Below are positions 8,398 through 17,954 of a stretch of 64,000 nucleotides of DNA, piece after piece. The stretch is from HRBIN30 sp964534275. GTDB lineage: Bacteria > Desulfobacterota > Binatia > HRBIN30. How positions within the stretch are numbered: the stretch's first letter is position 1; each line of letters opens with the position of its first letter. The stretch lies in NCBI GenBank assembly GCA_964534275.1, contig CAZHQG010000004.1, forward strand, positions 124,001-188,000. The letters run 5' to 3'. The notes below the pieces were generated by a model. That model did no database searches and was not told the DNA's origin. It saw only the letters and a program-made list of their open reading frames with translations. The translations under genes were made by a program, and so were the position numbers.

Positions 8398-9414
8398 GTG
8401 AGGCGACGACGATTAGGCCGCACCGGACTGGTAGTGTCGGAGATTTGTTTGGGAACGATGACGTTTGGCAACCAAGCCGACGAGGCCACCAGCTTGGCGA
8501 TTTTGGATCGCGCGTTCGATGCGGGCGTGGACTTTATCGACGTTGCCGAGGTGTATCCTGTGCCCCCCGAACGCCATTGGGCCGGGCGGAGCGAAGAAAT
8601 TGTGGGCAAGTGGCTGCGTAGCAAACCGCGCGATGCGGTGATTGTGGCGACAAAGGTGGCTGGTCCCGGTGGCGGATGGTTCGTCACCCCCGTGCGGGAA
8701 AACAAGGGAACACTCGACCGCCACCACATTCGCCGAGCCGTGGAAGGAAGTTTGCGTCGCCTGGGTACTGACTACATCGATTTGTACCAGACACATTGGC
8801 CGGACCGTGACCTTCCATGGGAGGAGACGCTCGAAGCGCTCACACGCTTGGTGGAAGAGGGTAAAGTGCGTTACGTCGGTTGCTCGAACGAAACCGCCTA
8901 CGGGCTAACGAAAAGCTTGTGGGTTTCCGACCGAGAAGGCTTCGTGCGCTACGAGACCATTCAAAACAACTTCAGCCTTTTGCACCGCCGGTTCGAAGAC
9001 GAACTCGCCGAAGTGTGCCGGCGAGAAAAGGTGAGCTTGCTTGCTTACAGCCCGCTCGCTGGAGGCGTGTTGAGCGGCAAATATTGTGGTGGGCAGTGGC
9101 CGTCGGGAGCCCGCTTTACGCTGTACCGCGCGTATAACGATCGGTCGCAAGCGATGACCCGCAGGTTCGTCAATGAGCGCACCCTTGCAGCCGCCGAGCG
9201 ATTTGCGACGGTGGCGCGAGAGGCGGGAATGGCGCCGGCGACCTTAGCGATCGCTTGGGTGCTGTCGCGCGACTTTGTGGGAAGCGCCATTATTGGTGCG
9301 ACGCGCCCGGATCAACTGGAGCCCACACTCGCTGCCGCAGATTGCACCCTGCCTGCGGATGTGCTGCAGGCTTGCGACCGCATCAGCCGGGAGATTCCGT
9401 ATCCAATGGGATGA
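8398..9414 (+). CDS. aldo/keto reductase
   Basis: 338 residues. NADPH-dependent reduction of aldehydes or ketones in the cytoplasm. The start at GTG 8398 follows AGGAGGAGGT with a good spacer; a GTG at 8389 falls inside that site. The tetrad is visible: Asp and Tyr in DFIDVAEVY, Lys in IVATKVAG, His in LYQTHWPD. The cofactor end is SAIIGATRPDQLE. The order of elements matches the Tas/YajO-like subfamily ('TMTFGNQ', 'GRSEEIVGKWL'). Probably co-transcribed with the glycosylase gene in front. Confidence 0.9.
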   Translation: MRRRRLGRTGLVVSEICLGTMTFGNQADEATSLAILDRAFDAGVDFIDVAEVYPVPPERHWAGRSEEIVGKWLRSKPRDAVIVATKVAGPGGGWFVTPVRENKGTLDRHHIRRAVEGSLRRLGTDYIDLYQTHWPDRDLPWEETLEALTRLVEEGKVRYVGCSNETAYGLTKSLWVSDREGFVRYETIQNNFSLLHRRFEDELAEVCRREKVSLLAYSPLAGGVLSGKYCGGQWPSGARFTLYRAYNDRSQAMTRRFVNERTLAAAERFATVAREAGMAPATLAIAWVLSRDFVGSAIIGATRPDQLEPTLAAADCTLPADVLQACDRISREIPYPMG

Positions 9415-9454
9415 GCGAGCCGGCGGGTTGTTGGCAATGGGAGGAGGCAATCCG

Positions 9455-9703
9455 ATGAGCGAAGGTGGTTTCGTGGTACAAAAGGTGGAGTGGTTCCAGT
9501 TTCGCACGGAGAGTGGCGAACCGTTTCTGGTAATGGTCGCTTCCTTGCCGAATGGATTTTTTACTGCTGTCCCGTGCCGCGTGCCGATCACCCATGCAGC
9601 ACATGGCAACATGGCTCTGGGGAGTTCGGTCGACGACGCGCTTCGGCAGTTGCAAAACACGCTTGCAGGTAAGACGGTGGAAGAAATCTTCCGCTCAGAA
9701 TAG
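9455..9703 (+). CDS. small hypothetical protein
   Basis: 82 residues. The start at 9455 follows GGGAGGAGG. The translation (VEWFQFRTESGEPFLVMVASLPNG, then SSVDDALRQLQNTLAGKTVEEIF) looks like a compact alpha/beta domain resembling HicB-type or substrate-tag domains, but I cannot assign a family. It lies 40 bases after the aldo/keto reductase on the same strand. Confidence 0.6.
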   Translation: MSEGGFVVQKVEWFQFRTESGEPFLVMVASLPNGFFTAVPCRVPITHAAHGNMALGSSVDDALRQLQNTLAGKTVEEIFRSE

Positions 9704-10057
9704 CTGGGTGGAAACCGGCGCATTCTCCGACGCCTCTGCTTGGCGGAGGTGAATCGTCTGCGCGCGCCGCAACGGAAACTCGAGACGAAGGAACCGGAGC
9801 CCCGACTTGGTAAAGACTTCCCATGAAGCCGGGCCCCCTGGACTACGATGTCCGGTCAGGTGTGTAGGGGAGAGTTCCAAGCTCGTCTTCACATGTTTCG
9901 GAGAAGGGCCGCCCGCGGTTCTGCGTGTTGAAGCTGCGGAGTTGCGCGTTTCTGCCTGTTCAACTGGAGGCGAAGTGGTATCGCCGGAATTGCGGGCTCG
10001 ACCGGGCACCCACGTGCCGCCCCAACGAGGGTGTCGCGTCGACACGCGGAACTGCGG
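9704..10057. other. convergent intergenic region, no gene seen
   Basis: About 350 bases between convergent genes. I find no T-tract terminator or coding frame with a start site. Confidence 0.45.
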
Positions 10058-12181
10058 TTACGCGGCAATCTGATACCGGCGTACTAACTGCTCGAGGCTC
10101 TTACTGACCTCCATCAAGTTTTGAATCGACTGCTCGATTTGTTGCACGCTGTCGAGATTGGCTCGGCTTGCCTCGTCGATCAGGCGCATGGCGGTAGCGA
10201 CTTGCTCGACGTCGACGAGCTGGCGTTGACTCGTTTGGGTGATGGATGCAACGGCCGTGGTTGCCTCGGCCAAACTTTGCGCCAGCGTACGGATCGCTTC
10301 CCCTGAGTCCAACGTTTGCTGGATGCCAACTTCCGCCGCCTTGGTTGCCTGTTCACTTGCCAGAATCACATCCTGCGCCGCCTTTTGGATATCGGAAAGG
10401 ATGCTGGTAATCTGCGCGGTTGCACGCTTGGAGCGATCGGAAAGATTTTTCACTTCTTGCGCTACGACCGCGAAGCCTTTCCCATGTACGCCGGCTCGTA
10501 CCGCCTCGATTCCGGCATTGACCGACAAGAGATCGCTTTGGTCGGCGAGGTCGTTCACCGTGGCGGTGACCTGCGCGATGGCGCGGGTTTGCTCGCTCAA
10601 GTGGGCGATTTTCTTGGCGATGACTTTCATTTGCTCGCGTACATTTTCGATACCGGTGATGGCATCGTGCACGGCCTTTTCTCCGATCTCGGAAATGGCC
10701 ACCGCCTGTTCCCCCGCAGCCGCGACCTCGCTTGCGCGTCGGCTGGCAGATTCGGCTGTTTCCTTGACCTCCTCGACGGTCCGAGCCGCTTGCTGTACCG
10801 CCTGGACGGCTCGATGCGCGTCGGTCATCACGCGGTTGAGTGCCAGCGTGACATTGCGGTTGGTCGTACCGAGCTGTTCGATTTCTTCTTGGAGCAAGCG
10901 GATTTGCTCCTGCAACGTTGCCACCATCCGGGTCAATGCTTGGCCAAGAACGTCTTGATCCGATTGCGGTTGGATCGACACGGCGAGGTCTCCGCGGGAG
11001 ATGCGATCGGCTGCTTCGGCGACGCGGCGTAACGATTGCACCATGTGCTCGAAGGCGTTTGCCAGAGCCCCGACTTCGTCGCCACGACCGTTCGCGCTGA
11101 GACGAACACTTAAATCACCGATTGCCAGCCGTTCCGCGGCTTGCACGGCTTCTTGAAGCGGGCGTCCGAGGTCGCGGATGATCGCCACTGCAAGGGCCGC
11201 AACCGCGAGTCCGCCGAGGACGAGCAAACCGATCGTGAGGGTGAGTTGCCGCGAGAGTTTCGCCATGCGAGCTTGGAGGACCTCGCGGAGGACCGGGGCT
11301 GCCGAATCGTGAAATTCGTACGCCGCTTGGACGGCTTCCGTGGAGAGCTTCCACCAGTCGGCAGGCGCAATCGTGCTGTACTCTACGTTGAGGAACTCGC
11401 GATCGAGTGCAGCAAGGAAATTCTGCGCCGCAGTAGTCACCGCAGCACGCCTCTCTTCGAGCCGGGGACGTAGGCTTGCGTCCGCTTCGTACACTTTGTT
11501 CAAGTCGTTTTGCAGGCGGTCCGTGAAGTAATAAACGGTCGCGTACCGACGGCTGAATGCCTTGAGTTCTTCCTCCCGAATCGCGCTTGCTTGTACGGCA
11601 AGTTGGAGTGCCAAGTCGCGAACTTGGCCCATGATTTCGGTCAACTCCGGTACAGCCACACGCGTTGCATCGGAGAGGTAGTACGACACCGGGTTCGGAT
11701 CGAAGGCGAGGTTGGAGGCGTCGCCGACACGAGCAAGTAGGGCAAGAACGTCGTTGTTCACCGCGGTATGACGTTCGAACAATTCCCGGCCGTGTTGTTG
11801 CCAGTGCTTGAGCAGATCCTCGATTTCGCTCCGAACTTTGGTCCAGGACTCGTGGACGCCAAGTTCGGTGCCCACGCGTCGGTCGATTCCATCCACGGCA
11901 GCGAGGCGTTCTTGGAGTCGGGCAGCCACGGCTTGTCGCTCTGTGGTGAACTGCCCCTCGCCCTGCAGTTCTGCCAAGCTCAAGCCACGATGAGCTTGTA
12001 GATCGCGGAGCAAAGACACGAGCGGCTCTTGATAGTCCAGCCCCAGCAGCTCCTTCCGGGCGAACTCGGTGCCCAGCTCGCGCATGCCTGCGACCATTCG
12101 GTAGGTGACGACGGCGAGGGCCACGCCAAAGATGGCACCCATCAGGATAAACTTCTGCGGAATGCTCAAACGCGCCAGCAT
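10058..12181 (-). CDS. methyl-accepting chemotaxis protein
   Basis: 707 residues. The start at 12181 follows GAAGGGT. An N-terminal membrane helix (residues ~5-30) is followed by a long, wholly helical periplasmic sensor (~35-310) containing LLRDLQAHRGLSLAEL, similar to NIT-type nitrate/nitrite sensor bundles. A second membrane helix (QLTLTIGLLVLGGLAVAALA) leads into HAMP domains (two copies may be present) and a signalling hairpin. The tip reads LLSVNAGIEAVRAGVHGKG, a recognisable but divergent form of the conserved CheA/CheW-binding tip. No CheB/CheR tail peptide is seen. It lies 40 bases behind the SH3b-DUF1329 gene, so the two are probably one transcript. Confidence 0.88.
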   Translation of the reverse strand: MLARLSIPQKFILMGAIFGVALAVVTYRMVAGMRELGTEFARKELLGLDYQEPLVSLLRDLQAHRGLSLAELQGEGQFTTERQAVAARLQERLAAVDGIDRRVGTELGVHESWTKVRSEIEDLLKHWQQHGRELFERHTAVNNDVLALLARVGDASNLAFDPNPVSYYLSDATRVAVPELTEIMGQVRDLALQLAVQASAIREEELKAFSRRYATVYYFTDRLQNDLNKVYEADASLRPRLEERRAAVTTAAQNFLAALDREFLNVEYSTIAPADWWKLSTEAVQAAYEFHDSAAPVLREVLQARMAKLSRQLTLTIGLLVLGGLAVAALAVAIIRDLGRPLQEAVQAAERLAIGDLSVRLSANGRGDEVGALANAFEHMVQSLRRVAEAADRISRGDLAVSIQPQSDQDVLGQALTRMVATLQEQIRLLQEEIEQLGTTNRNVTLALNRVMTDAHRAVQAVQQAARTVEEVKETAESASRRASEVAAAGEQAVAISEIGEKAVHDAITGIENVREQMKVIAKKIAHLSEQTRAIAQVTATVNDLADQSDLLSVNAGIEAVRAGVHGKGFAVVAQEVKNLSDRSKRATAQITSILSDIQKAAQDVILASEQATKAAEVGIQQTLDSGEAIRTLAQSLAEATTAVASITQTSQRQLVDVEQVATAMRLIDEASRANLDSVQQIEQSIQNLMEVSKSLEQLVRRYQIAA

Positions 12182-12221
12182 CGGTGCAACCCTTCGTGGA
12201 AGCCGGACCGACAACGATCGA

Positions 12222-14234
12222 TTACTTACCGAACCTTACGAGGGACCCGGCATCGAAAATTGCAGGGTCGATGGAAACGCGCCGGTCGAACGGCGACTTG
12301 GCGTCGTACCGGGCTCCAGCCAACGAAGCACGTTTCATCTTGAAGTTTTCCGCTACTGCCCAAGTTTGCGTGGACACCGGCACGGTTTCTTGCCCGTCGG
12401 GCGTCAAGTGGTTTGCCAGACCAAGCACGGCGTAGGTAAGCACATGCTCGCCTTTCCAGTTGAACTTCTGATGGTACGCGCCGTTGTACGTTTCCGCGTC
12501 GATCCACAAGACCAAGCGGCCGTAGAGGTAGTACTTGTCACGTGGGATTGCTTCGACCAAGTACATGGGCCTCTTTGCAAGCCCTCCGTAGGGTAAAGCC
12601 CATGGCGCTCCTTTCCAATTTGGAATCTCGTAACCGTAGTACCCGGAGCGATCGAGAAGCGAGTCCCATCCCCCCTCTTTCCCAGGGCGCGGCTTGAGCA
12701 CGTTGGCGGGAACTCCGTCCGGGTCGACAACACGCAAGCCCTCGCGCTTTTCGAGAAGCCGCCATTGGAACTCTTGGGGTTTTCCGTCGAACAGGTACCC
12801 GTCGTCCGACGAGATGTCCGACCCGAGATAGCCGTCGGACCGGTTTGCTGGGCTCACAGCGCGGACTCGCCGGAGGGCGGGAACGAAGGCCCACTGGGAG
12901 TCGCGCACCTCGGGGTCGCGATAGCGCCAGAACAGTACAGCAGTGCCTTGGGTATCGAGCGGCGAAAGCGCGACGGCCAAGAACTGGCTCTGCAAGTTCA
13001 TGGGGTTCGGATGGCGATACTTCGGCGCTTGTCCGTCGTAGAACATGAACCAACCTTCCGCTCCAAGTTCTCGTTCCACGCCCTTGTTGTTCAACATCAC
13101 CAAACGCGTACGGGTATGGGAATTTCCGCCGTACCAGGTGGCCAAAAAATAGTTCCACACCACTTTCACACCGGCGTTCGGGTCGGCCGGGTCGATGTTG
13201 GGGAAGGGCAGGCCATACAAATAGTCGGGCATTTTTCCCGTCGTCTTGTCGATAATCGTGCCGCGCTCGTCGACCGTGAGTCGACCGGCATTCTCCTTGG
13301 TGGCCTCGACAAATGGCTTCTCCCAGTTCGGATTGCCGAGCGGGTAATCGACGATCTTGCTCACGTACTCTCCGCGCGCGTAGTGCTGCCAAATTTCTGG
13401 CGGCAGCAAGTCCTTTGCGAGTTCGGCTGTGCTCGCGTCGAGAGTCATCCCCGGCCGCAACCGCTCTCCTTCGGTGGTCGACGGAGCTTTGTGCGTAGCC
13501 GGCGGGGCGGGCGCTACCGTTGCTGGCGGGACGGTTGCCGTTGGCGGCACCGCGGTGGCGGTCGCAGTCGCAGGCGCGACCTGTTCGACGGTTGGCATAG
13601 CGGGACGTGCCGTGGTTGGTGCCAAAGCTAGTTGCGCAGGAGTTGCTGGTTCCTCCGGGCGTTTCACTTCCACTGGTGGTGCTGCAGGTGCAGTGGGTGG
13701 GGGTGCTACCTTGGCTGGAGCGCCCTCAGAAGGGGGCGGAACGGGAGCGCGGGCCTCAACTCCGAAGGCGAGGTTCTGACCCCACACCCAACCTTCCTGC
13801 CCCGAGGGCGTGCGCACCTGGTAGTAGCCGTTGCGGGCTTCGGGGGAAATTAACTGGAGTTGAGTGCCGGCATCTAACACTTCGATGGGTGCTTCTTTGG
13901 TTCCCGGGCTCGGCCGAAGGTTGGTGGCTTGCAGCAACTCCACGGTTCCTCCGGCTGCCGCACCGGCTTTTAGGATGCGTAAGTTCCGTGCCCACAGCCA
14001 TCCCTCTTCTCCCTGCTCGGTGCGCACCTTGTAATAGCCGTTTTGCCGGATGAGCCCCGGCACTTCGACTTTTTCGGGCGGCACCACGAGCCGTAGCGGC
14101 GGCTGGGCCATGGATGGTTCTGGCCGCAGGTTGGAATTTCGCCGTACCTCGGCGATTTGCGCGAACGCCGCACCCGCGCAAAGCAATCCGCTCAACAGCA
14201 CCACGCTTGCTCGAACTTTTTGCTCTCTCGTCAT
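12222..14234 (-). CDS. exported protein with two SH3b domains and a DUF1329 domain
   Basis: 670 residues. The start at 14234 is preceded by GGGGGAAGGAAG. A signal peptide ends near AGAAFA. Two bacterial SH3 domains follow (NLRPEPS...GYYKVRTEQGEEGWLWARNL and NLRPSPG...GYYQVRTPSGQEGWVWGQNL), then a long Pro/Ala/Val/Thr linker (~residues 180-260). From about 265 comes DUF1329 (MTLDASTAELAKDLLPPEIW, PLGNPNWEKPF, WYGGNSHTRTR, FWRYRDPEVRDSQWAFVPALRRVR, SDDGYLFDGK). DUF1329 proteins are LolB-like outer-membrane-associated proteins, often encoded with hydrophobic-compound transport genes. The SH3b fusion is unusual and might tie the protein to peptidoglycan. Likely first gene of a unit with the chemoreceptor. 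Confidence 0.85.
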   Translation of the reverse strand: MTREQKVRASVVLLSGLLCAGAAFAQIAEVRRNSNLRPEPSMAQPPLRLVVPPEKVEVPGLIRQNGYYKVRTEQGEEGWLWARNLRILKAGAAAGGTVELLQATNLRPSPGTKEAPIEVLDAGTQLQLISPEARNGYYQVRTPSGQEGWVWGQNLAFGVEARAPVPPPSEGAPAKVAPPPTAPAAPPVEVKRPEEPATPAQLALAPTTARPAMPTVEQVAPATATATAVPPTATVPPATVAPAPPATHKAPSTTEGERLRPGMTLDASTAELAKDLLPPEIWQHYARGEYVSKIVDYPLGNPNWEKPFVEATKENAGRLTVDERGTIIDKTTGKMPDYLYGLPFPNIDPADPNAGVKVVWNYFLATWYGGNSHTRTRLVMLNNKGVERELGAEGWFMFYDGQAPKYRHPNPMNLQSQFLAVALSPLDTQGTAVLFWRYRDPEVRDSQWAFVPALRRVRAVSPANRSDGYLGSDISSDDGYLFDGKPQEFQWRLLEKREGLRVVDPDGVPANVLKPRPGKEGGWDSLLDRSGYYGYEIPNWKGAPWALPYGGLAKRPMYLVEAIPRDKYYLYGRLVLWIDAETYNGAYHQKFNWKGEHVLTYAVLGLANHLTPDGQETVPVSTQTWAVAENFKMKRASLAGARYDAKSPFDRRVSIDPAIFDAGSLVRFGK

Positions 14235-14490
14235 CTTCCTTCCCCCACCCCCTTCGATCCGGCTTGACCCGGCGGGGGCGAGATTGCAGCTAAGCAAGGC
14301 ATGGGCCAAAGGGGATGCTATACGGTTGCAAGACGAAGGGCTGTAAATGGACGTGAGGCGTCATTTTTGAACGCGGCGTTGACGAATTCGTGCCATCTGC
14401 CGGGTTGCCCGTAGGACGCTTGTTGCTACAAGGGGGCGCAGTTCCGCCCGCAATTGGTGGGTGGGCCATTGCGAAGGGGAGGCAAAGTGG

Positions 14491-15036
14491 ATGAGGAGCT
14501 TTGTTTGGCGAGCTACTGCGGCTTTGGTGCTGGTGTTGGGGATCTTCACGGAAGCGGCCACGGGGGAGAGCGGACTGGCAGCGTTGGACCGCGAGTACGG
14601 CTTCCGGGGGATCGGCTTCGGTGACGACTTGGATGGGGTAAAGGGACTGAAGAAAATCGGCGAGCGTGGGGAATGTGAGGTGGCCTATGCGCGGGCCGGA
14701 GACAAACTCGAATTCCACGGCGTGCCTCTTTTGGGGATCGAGTACTCGTTTCAAAACGATCGATTCACGCTCGTTTCGCTTCTTGCAAGCGATGCGAACT
14801 GCGCTCGCCTCTATGCGGTGCTCCGGCAGCAGTACGGGGAAGACAACACCAAGCTCGGCGAAGAGGGAACCAAGAAACCATTTTGGACGGCCACCTGGCA
14901 AGGAAAACGCGTCAAGATCGACATTACCGGCCCCACCGGTTGCATCGTGACCATCAGCGCCCCCGAGGAGGCCATTCTGGAGGAGCGTCGCTGCCGGGAA
15001 GACGACCGGGTAAAAGCCGGAAAACCCGGGGACTGA
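14491..15036 (+). CDS. exported hypothetical protein
   Basis: 181 residues. The start at 14491 follows GGGGAGG. There is an N-terminal signal peptide (AATALVLVLGIFTEAATG). The mature part reads YGFRGIGFGDDLDGVKGLKKIGERGECEVAYARAGD, followed by FHGVPLLGIEYSFQNDRFTLVSL. This is the layout of small periplasmic proteins that begin with a 'GFRGIxFG' block. One internal disulfide is possible. No function can be given. Confidence 0.7.
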   Translation: MRSFVWRATAALVLVLGIFTEAATGESGLAALDREYGFRGIGFGDDLDGVKGLKKIGERGECEVAYARAGDKLEFHGVPLLGIEYSFQNDRFTLVSLLASDANCARLYAVLRQQYGEDNTKLGEEGTKKPFWTATWQGKRVKIDITGPTGCIVTISAPEEAILEERRCREDDRVKAGKPGD

Positions 15037-15067
15037 CCCTTGCGTAAAGGCGGAAAGGGGCTTGCGC

Positions 15068-16303
15068 TCAGCTAGCCCGCCGTAGTTGCACCGGATACTC
15101 GCCGAGCACGCGGAACAACGACCGGCCCCAGACTAACTGCTGACTCTTTGGTTCGATTTCCGCGAAGCGTTCTACCATTCCGGCAAATGCCTCTTGCGTT
15201 TCCATCCGGGCGAGATGGGCGCCAAGACAAAAGTGCACCCCGCCCCCAAAAGCCAGATGATCGATGTCCTCGCGGGTGATGTCGAAACGATCTGGGTGGG
15301 GGAAGTGTTCCGGATCGCGATTTGCCGCGGCCAGAAAACACATGACTGGCCGGTCGTCCGGAATCACGACGTCCCCGAAACGCGTGGGTTCACGGGTGAC
15401 TCTCATGGTCGCTACGATTGGGCCATCGTAGCGCAGGCACTCCTCGACGGCGTTCGGTACGAGTTCTGGTCGTTGCCGCAGAAGCCACCACTGCTCTGGG
15501 TGTTCGGCAAAAGCGCGGAGTCCGTTGCCGATCAGTCCGATGGTCGTCTCGAAGCCAGCGATCAGCAAGCCAATGGACTGGGCCATCAACTCGGGCTCGC
15601 TCAATCGATCTCCTTCCTCTTCGGCGCGGATCAAGTCGCTGAGAATGTCCTCGCCCAGGTGCTTGCGGCGGTCGGCAATGAGCTTGTCGAAATACACCAC
15701 GAGTTCTTGTACCGCGCGGATCGACTGTTCCAGTTGCTCGGGTGTCAGCATCGCCGAAGCTAACAGATGCGTCGCCAGTGCAGTCCACTGCGTGAACATC
15801 GGGCGATCGTCCGTTGGTACACCCATCATCTCGCAAATCACTGTGCTGGGTACAGGCAGGGCTAAGTCCGCGATGATGTCCATCTCGCCCCGCTCCATTG
15901 CAGCGTCCAACAGCTCGGCGACCAGCGCCCGAACACGGTGGCGCAAGCGTTCGACTGCGCGCGGCCGGAACGCCTGGTTCATGAGCTTGCGAATGCGCGT
16001 GTGGTCCGGTGGATCCAATCGCAACACGAATTGACCCGGGCCGCCGGTGAGTTCGGGAAGCGACCCCCAAACCGTACCGTCGCGCATGCGTACCGCCGAC
16101 GGAACTTCTTTGAGCATGCGGATGACGTCGTCGTACCGTGTGAGGCGGAAGACCCCTTCAGGCGTCTCATGCACCGGGGCATACGTGCGCAGGCGCGCAA
16201 GAAACGGGTAGGGATTGTCCCGGAACTCCGGGTTGGCGACGTGAACACCCAAGTACGGGTCCGACCTCCAGCTTTCCTCTTGCCCGGCGACAAACTCGCT
16301 CAT
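15068..16303 (-). CDS. cytochrome P450
   Basis: 411 residues, bacterial class I size without an N-terminal anchor. The start at 16303 follows AAAGGAGCG. The I-helix oxygen-activation motif is AGFETT, the K-helix ExxR is in EECLRYDGP, and the haem loop is FGGGVHFCLGAHLAR with the cysteine ligand. It resembles actinobacterial and proteobacterial P450s that hydroxylate steroids, terpenes or fatty acids. No ferredoxin or reductase gene is adjacent. It is divergent from the acyl-CoA dehydrogenase pair, suggesting a shared catabolic role (inference). Confidence 0.93.
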   Translation of the reverse strand: MSEFVAGQEESWRSDPYLGVHVANPEFRDNPYPFLARLRTYAPVHETPEGVFRLTRYDDVIRMLKEVPSAVRMRDGTVWGSLPELTGGPGQFVLRLDPPDHTRIRKLMNQAFRPRAVERLRHRVRALVAELLDAAMERGEMDIIADLALPVPSTVICEMMGVPTDDRPMFTQWTALATHLLASAMLTPEQLEQSIRAVQELVVYFDKLIADRRKHLGEDILSDLIRAEEEGDRLSEPELMAQSIGLLIAGFETTIGLIGNGLRAFAEHPEQWWLLRQRPELVPNAVEECLRYDGPIVATMRVTREPTRFGDVVIPDDRPVMCFLAAANRDPEHFPHPDRFDITREDIDHLAFGGGVHFCLGAHLARMETQEAFAGMVERFAEIEPKSQQLVWGRSLFRVLGEYPVQLRRAS

Positions 16304-16717
16304 CGCTCCGACGCTCCTTTCGCAACATAGTGCTGATCCCGCTACGCGCGCGCAAGGTTCCAGTCAACGGTAGCACTGTGCCGGAGGGGCACAAGAAAAC
16401 CGCGCCCCCGGCTTCGTCCTGCCGCTGCCTAGAGAAGGGCGAACCAGACGACGTTTCCGTTCGGAAGAGAAAACCGGGATCGCGCGCGGCGTGTGGAAAG
16501 GAGTTCCGCACGAGATTCCCGCGAGGTTCGTTGGTGAGCGCCATCGTGGGATGGAAGCACTCGTGCACCACGTTCGGGCTCCTCTGGACGTGGAAGAGCC
16601 AAACGGGCGTTTCATTAACGACGCGTTTGTATTAACTGCACTGCACCGCGGGCGGCGGGATGCGCCACCACAACTACGGTGAGACGACACAATGCGTGAG
16701 GAGGGAAAAGCAAGGCC
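16304..16717. other. divergent intergenic region
   Basis: About 410 bases between the divergent P450 and acyl-CoA dehydrogenase genes. It must hold both promoters, but I see no convincing -35/-10 pair or long palindrome. Confidence 0.4.
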
Positions 16718-17920
16718 ATGAGGTTGGCATTGGAGCCACGGCATGAACAGTTGCGTCAGGAGCTACGCGCTTACTACGCGAAGCTGTTGACTCCCGAGAT
16801 CAAGGAAGAGATTCGCCGAAGCGAAGGGGTCGGGCCGGTTGTTCGGCGCATTGTCCGGCAAATGGGCGAAGATGGCTGGCTGGGCATTGGTTGGCCGAAA
16901 GAATACGGCGGCAGAGGGATGACCCCCATCGAGCAGTTCATTTTCTTCGACGAGTCGATGCGCGCGGGGGCGCCAGTTCCGATGCTCACGATCAACTCGG
17001 TCGCCCCGACGCTGATGCAGTACGGAACCGAGGAGCAGAAGCAGTTCTATCTCCCACGCATCCTCCGCGGCGAGATCTTCTTTGCCATCGGCTACACCGA
17101 GCCGAACGCGGGGACGGACTTGGCCTCGTTGCAATGCCGGGCGGTGCGCGACGGAGACGAATGGGTGATCAATGGGCAGAAGATCTTCACCAGTTTGGCT
17201 ACCGACGCAGACTACATTTGGCTCGCAGTGCGCACGGATCCGTGGCCCGATCCGAACGACCCCAATAAGTCGAAGCACAAGGGCATTTCGATCATCATCG
17301 TGCCGACGAACGTGCCAGGTTTTCGCTGCGTCCCCATCAAGAATATGGGAGACTTGAACACCAACTACACGTTTTACGATGACGTTCGCGTGCCCGCGTC
17401 GAACCTCGTCGGCAAGGTGAACGGTGGTTGGAAGCTCATCACCAACCAACTGAACTACGAACGCGTGACCTTGTGCAGCTCGGGAATGATCGAAGGGGTC
17501 GTGGAGGACGTGCTAGAGTGGGCAAAGTCGACGCGGCTGGCCTCTGGTGAGCGGGTCATCGATTTACCCTGGGTGCAGCTCAATTTTGCCCGGATCTTCG
17601 CCCGGCTGGACTTCTTGCGCCTGATGAATTTCAAAGTGGCCTGGCTGGCGGAGCAAAACGAACCCTTGAACCCGGCCCATGCGTCGACGATCAAGGTCTT
17701 TGGCACCGAATTTTACCTCGAGGCTTTGCGAGCAATGTTGGAGATCCTTGGCACCGCGGGTACGTTCCGCCCCGGTTCTCCGGAGGCTGCGCTGAATGGG
17801 CGCGTAGGACAGTTGCTGCGGGCCATTCACATCTTGACTTTTGGCGGGGGCACGAACGAAATGCAGCGCGACCTGATTTGTTTGTTCGGGCTGGGGATGC
17901 CGGTGCAGCCGCGTTTCTGA
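16718..17920 (+). CDS. acyl-CoA dehydrogenase, alpha-type subunit (FadE26/ChsE4-like)
   Basis: 400 residues. GGAGGG lies 12 bases before the start. Motifs: FAIGYTEPNAGTDLASL (flavin/substrate), WVINGQKIFTS, and FGGGTNEMQRDLI at the C-terminus. Glu248 in NQLNYERVTL sits at the catalytic-base position known for the alpha subunit of alpha2beta2 steroid side-chain dehydrogenases (ChsE4) and for isovaleryl-CoA dehydrogenase. The next gene is a beta-type partner 34 bases downstream. Together they probably form an obligate heteromer acting on a branched or bulky acyl-CoA. Confidence 0.88.
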   Translation: MRLALEPRHEQLRQELRAYYAKLLTPEIKEEIRRSEGVGPVVRRIVRQMGEDGWLGIGWPKEYGGRGMTPIEQFIFFDESMRAGAPVPMLTINSVAPTLMQYGTEEQKQFYLPRILRGEIFFAIGYTEPNAGTDLASLQCRAVRDGDEWVINGQKIFTSLATDADYIWLAVRTDPWPDPNDPNKSKHKGISIIIVPTNVPGFRCVPIKNMGDLNTNYTFYDDVRVPASNLVGKVNGGWKLITNQLNYERVTLCSSGMIEGVVEDVLEWAKSTRLASGERVIDLPWVQLNFARIFARLDFLRLMNFKVAWLAEQNEPLNPAHASTIKVFGTEFYLEALRAMLEILGTAGTFRPGSPEAALNGRVGQLLRAIHILTFGGGTNEMQRDLICLFGLGMPVQPRF

Positions 17921-17954
17921 AGGAAAGTCTACTTGAGGGGAAGGCGGGACGGCG

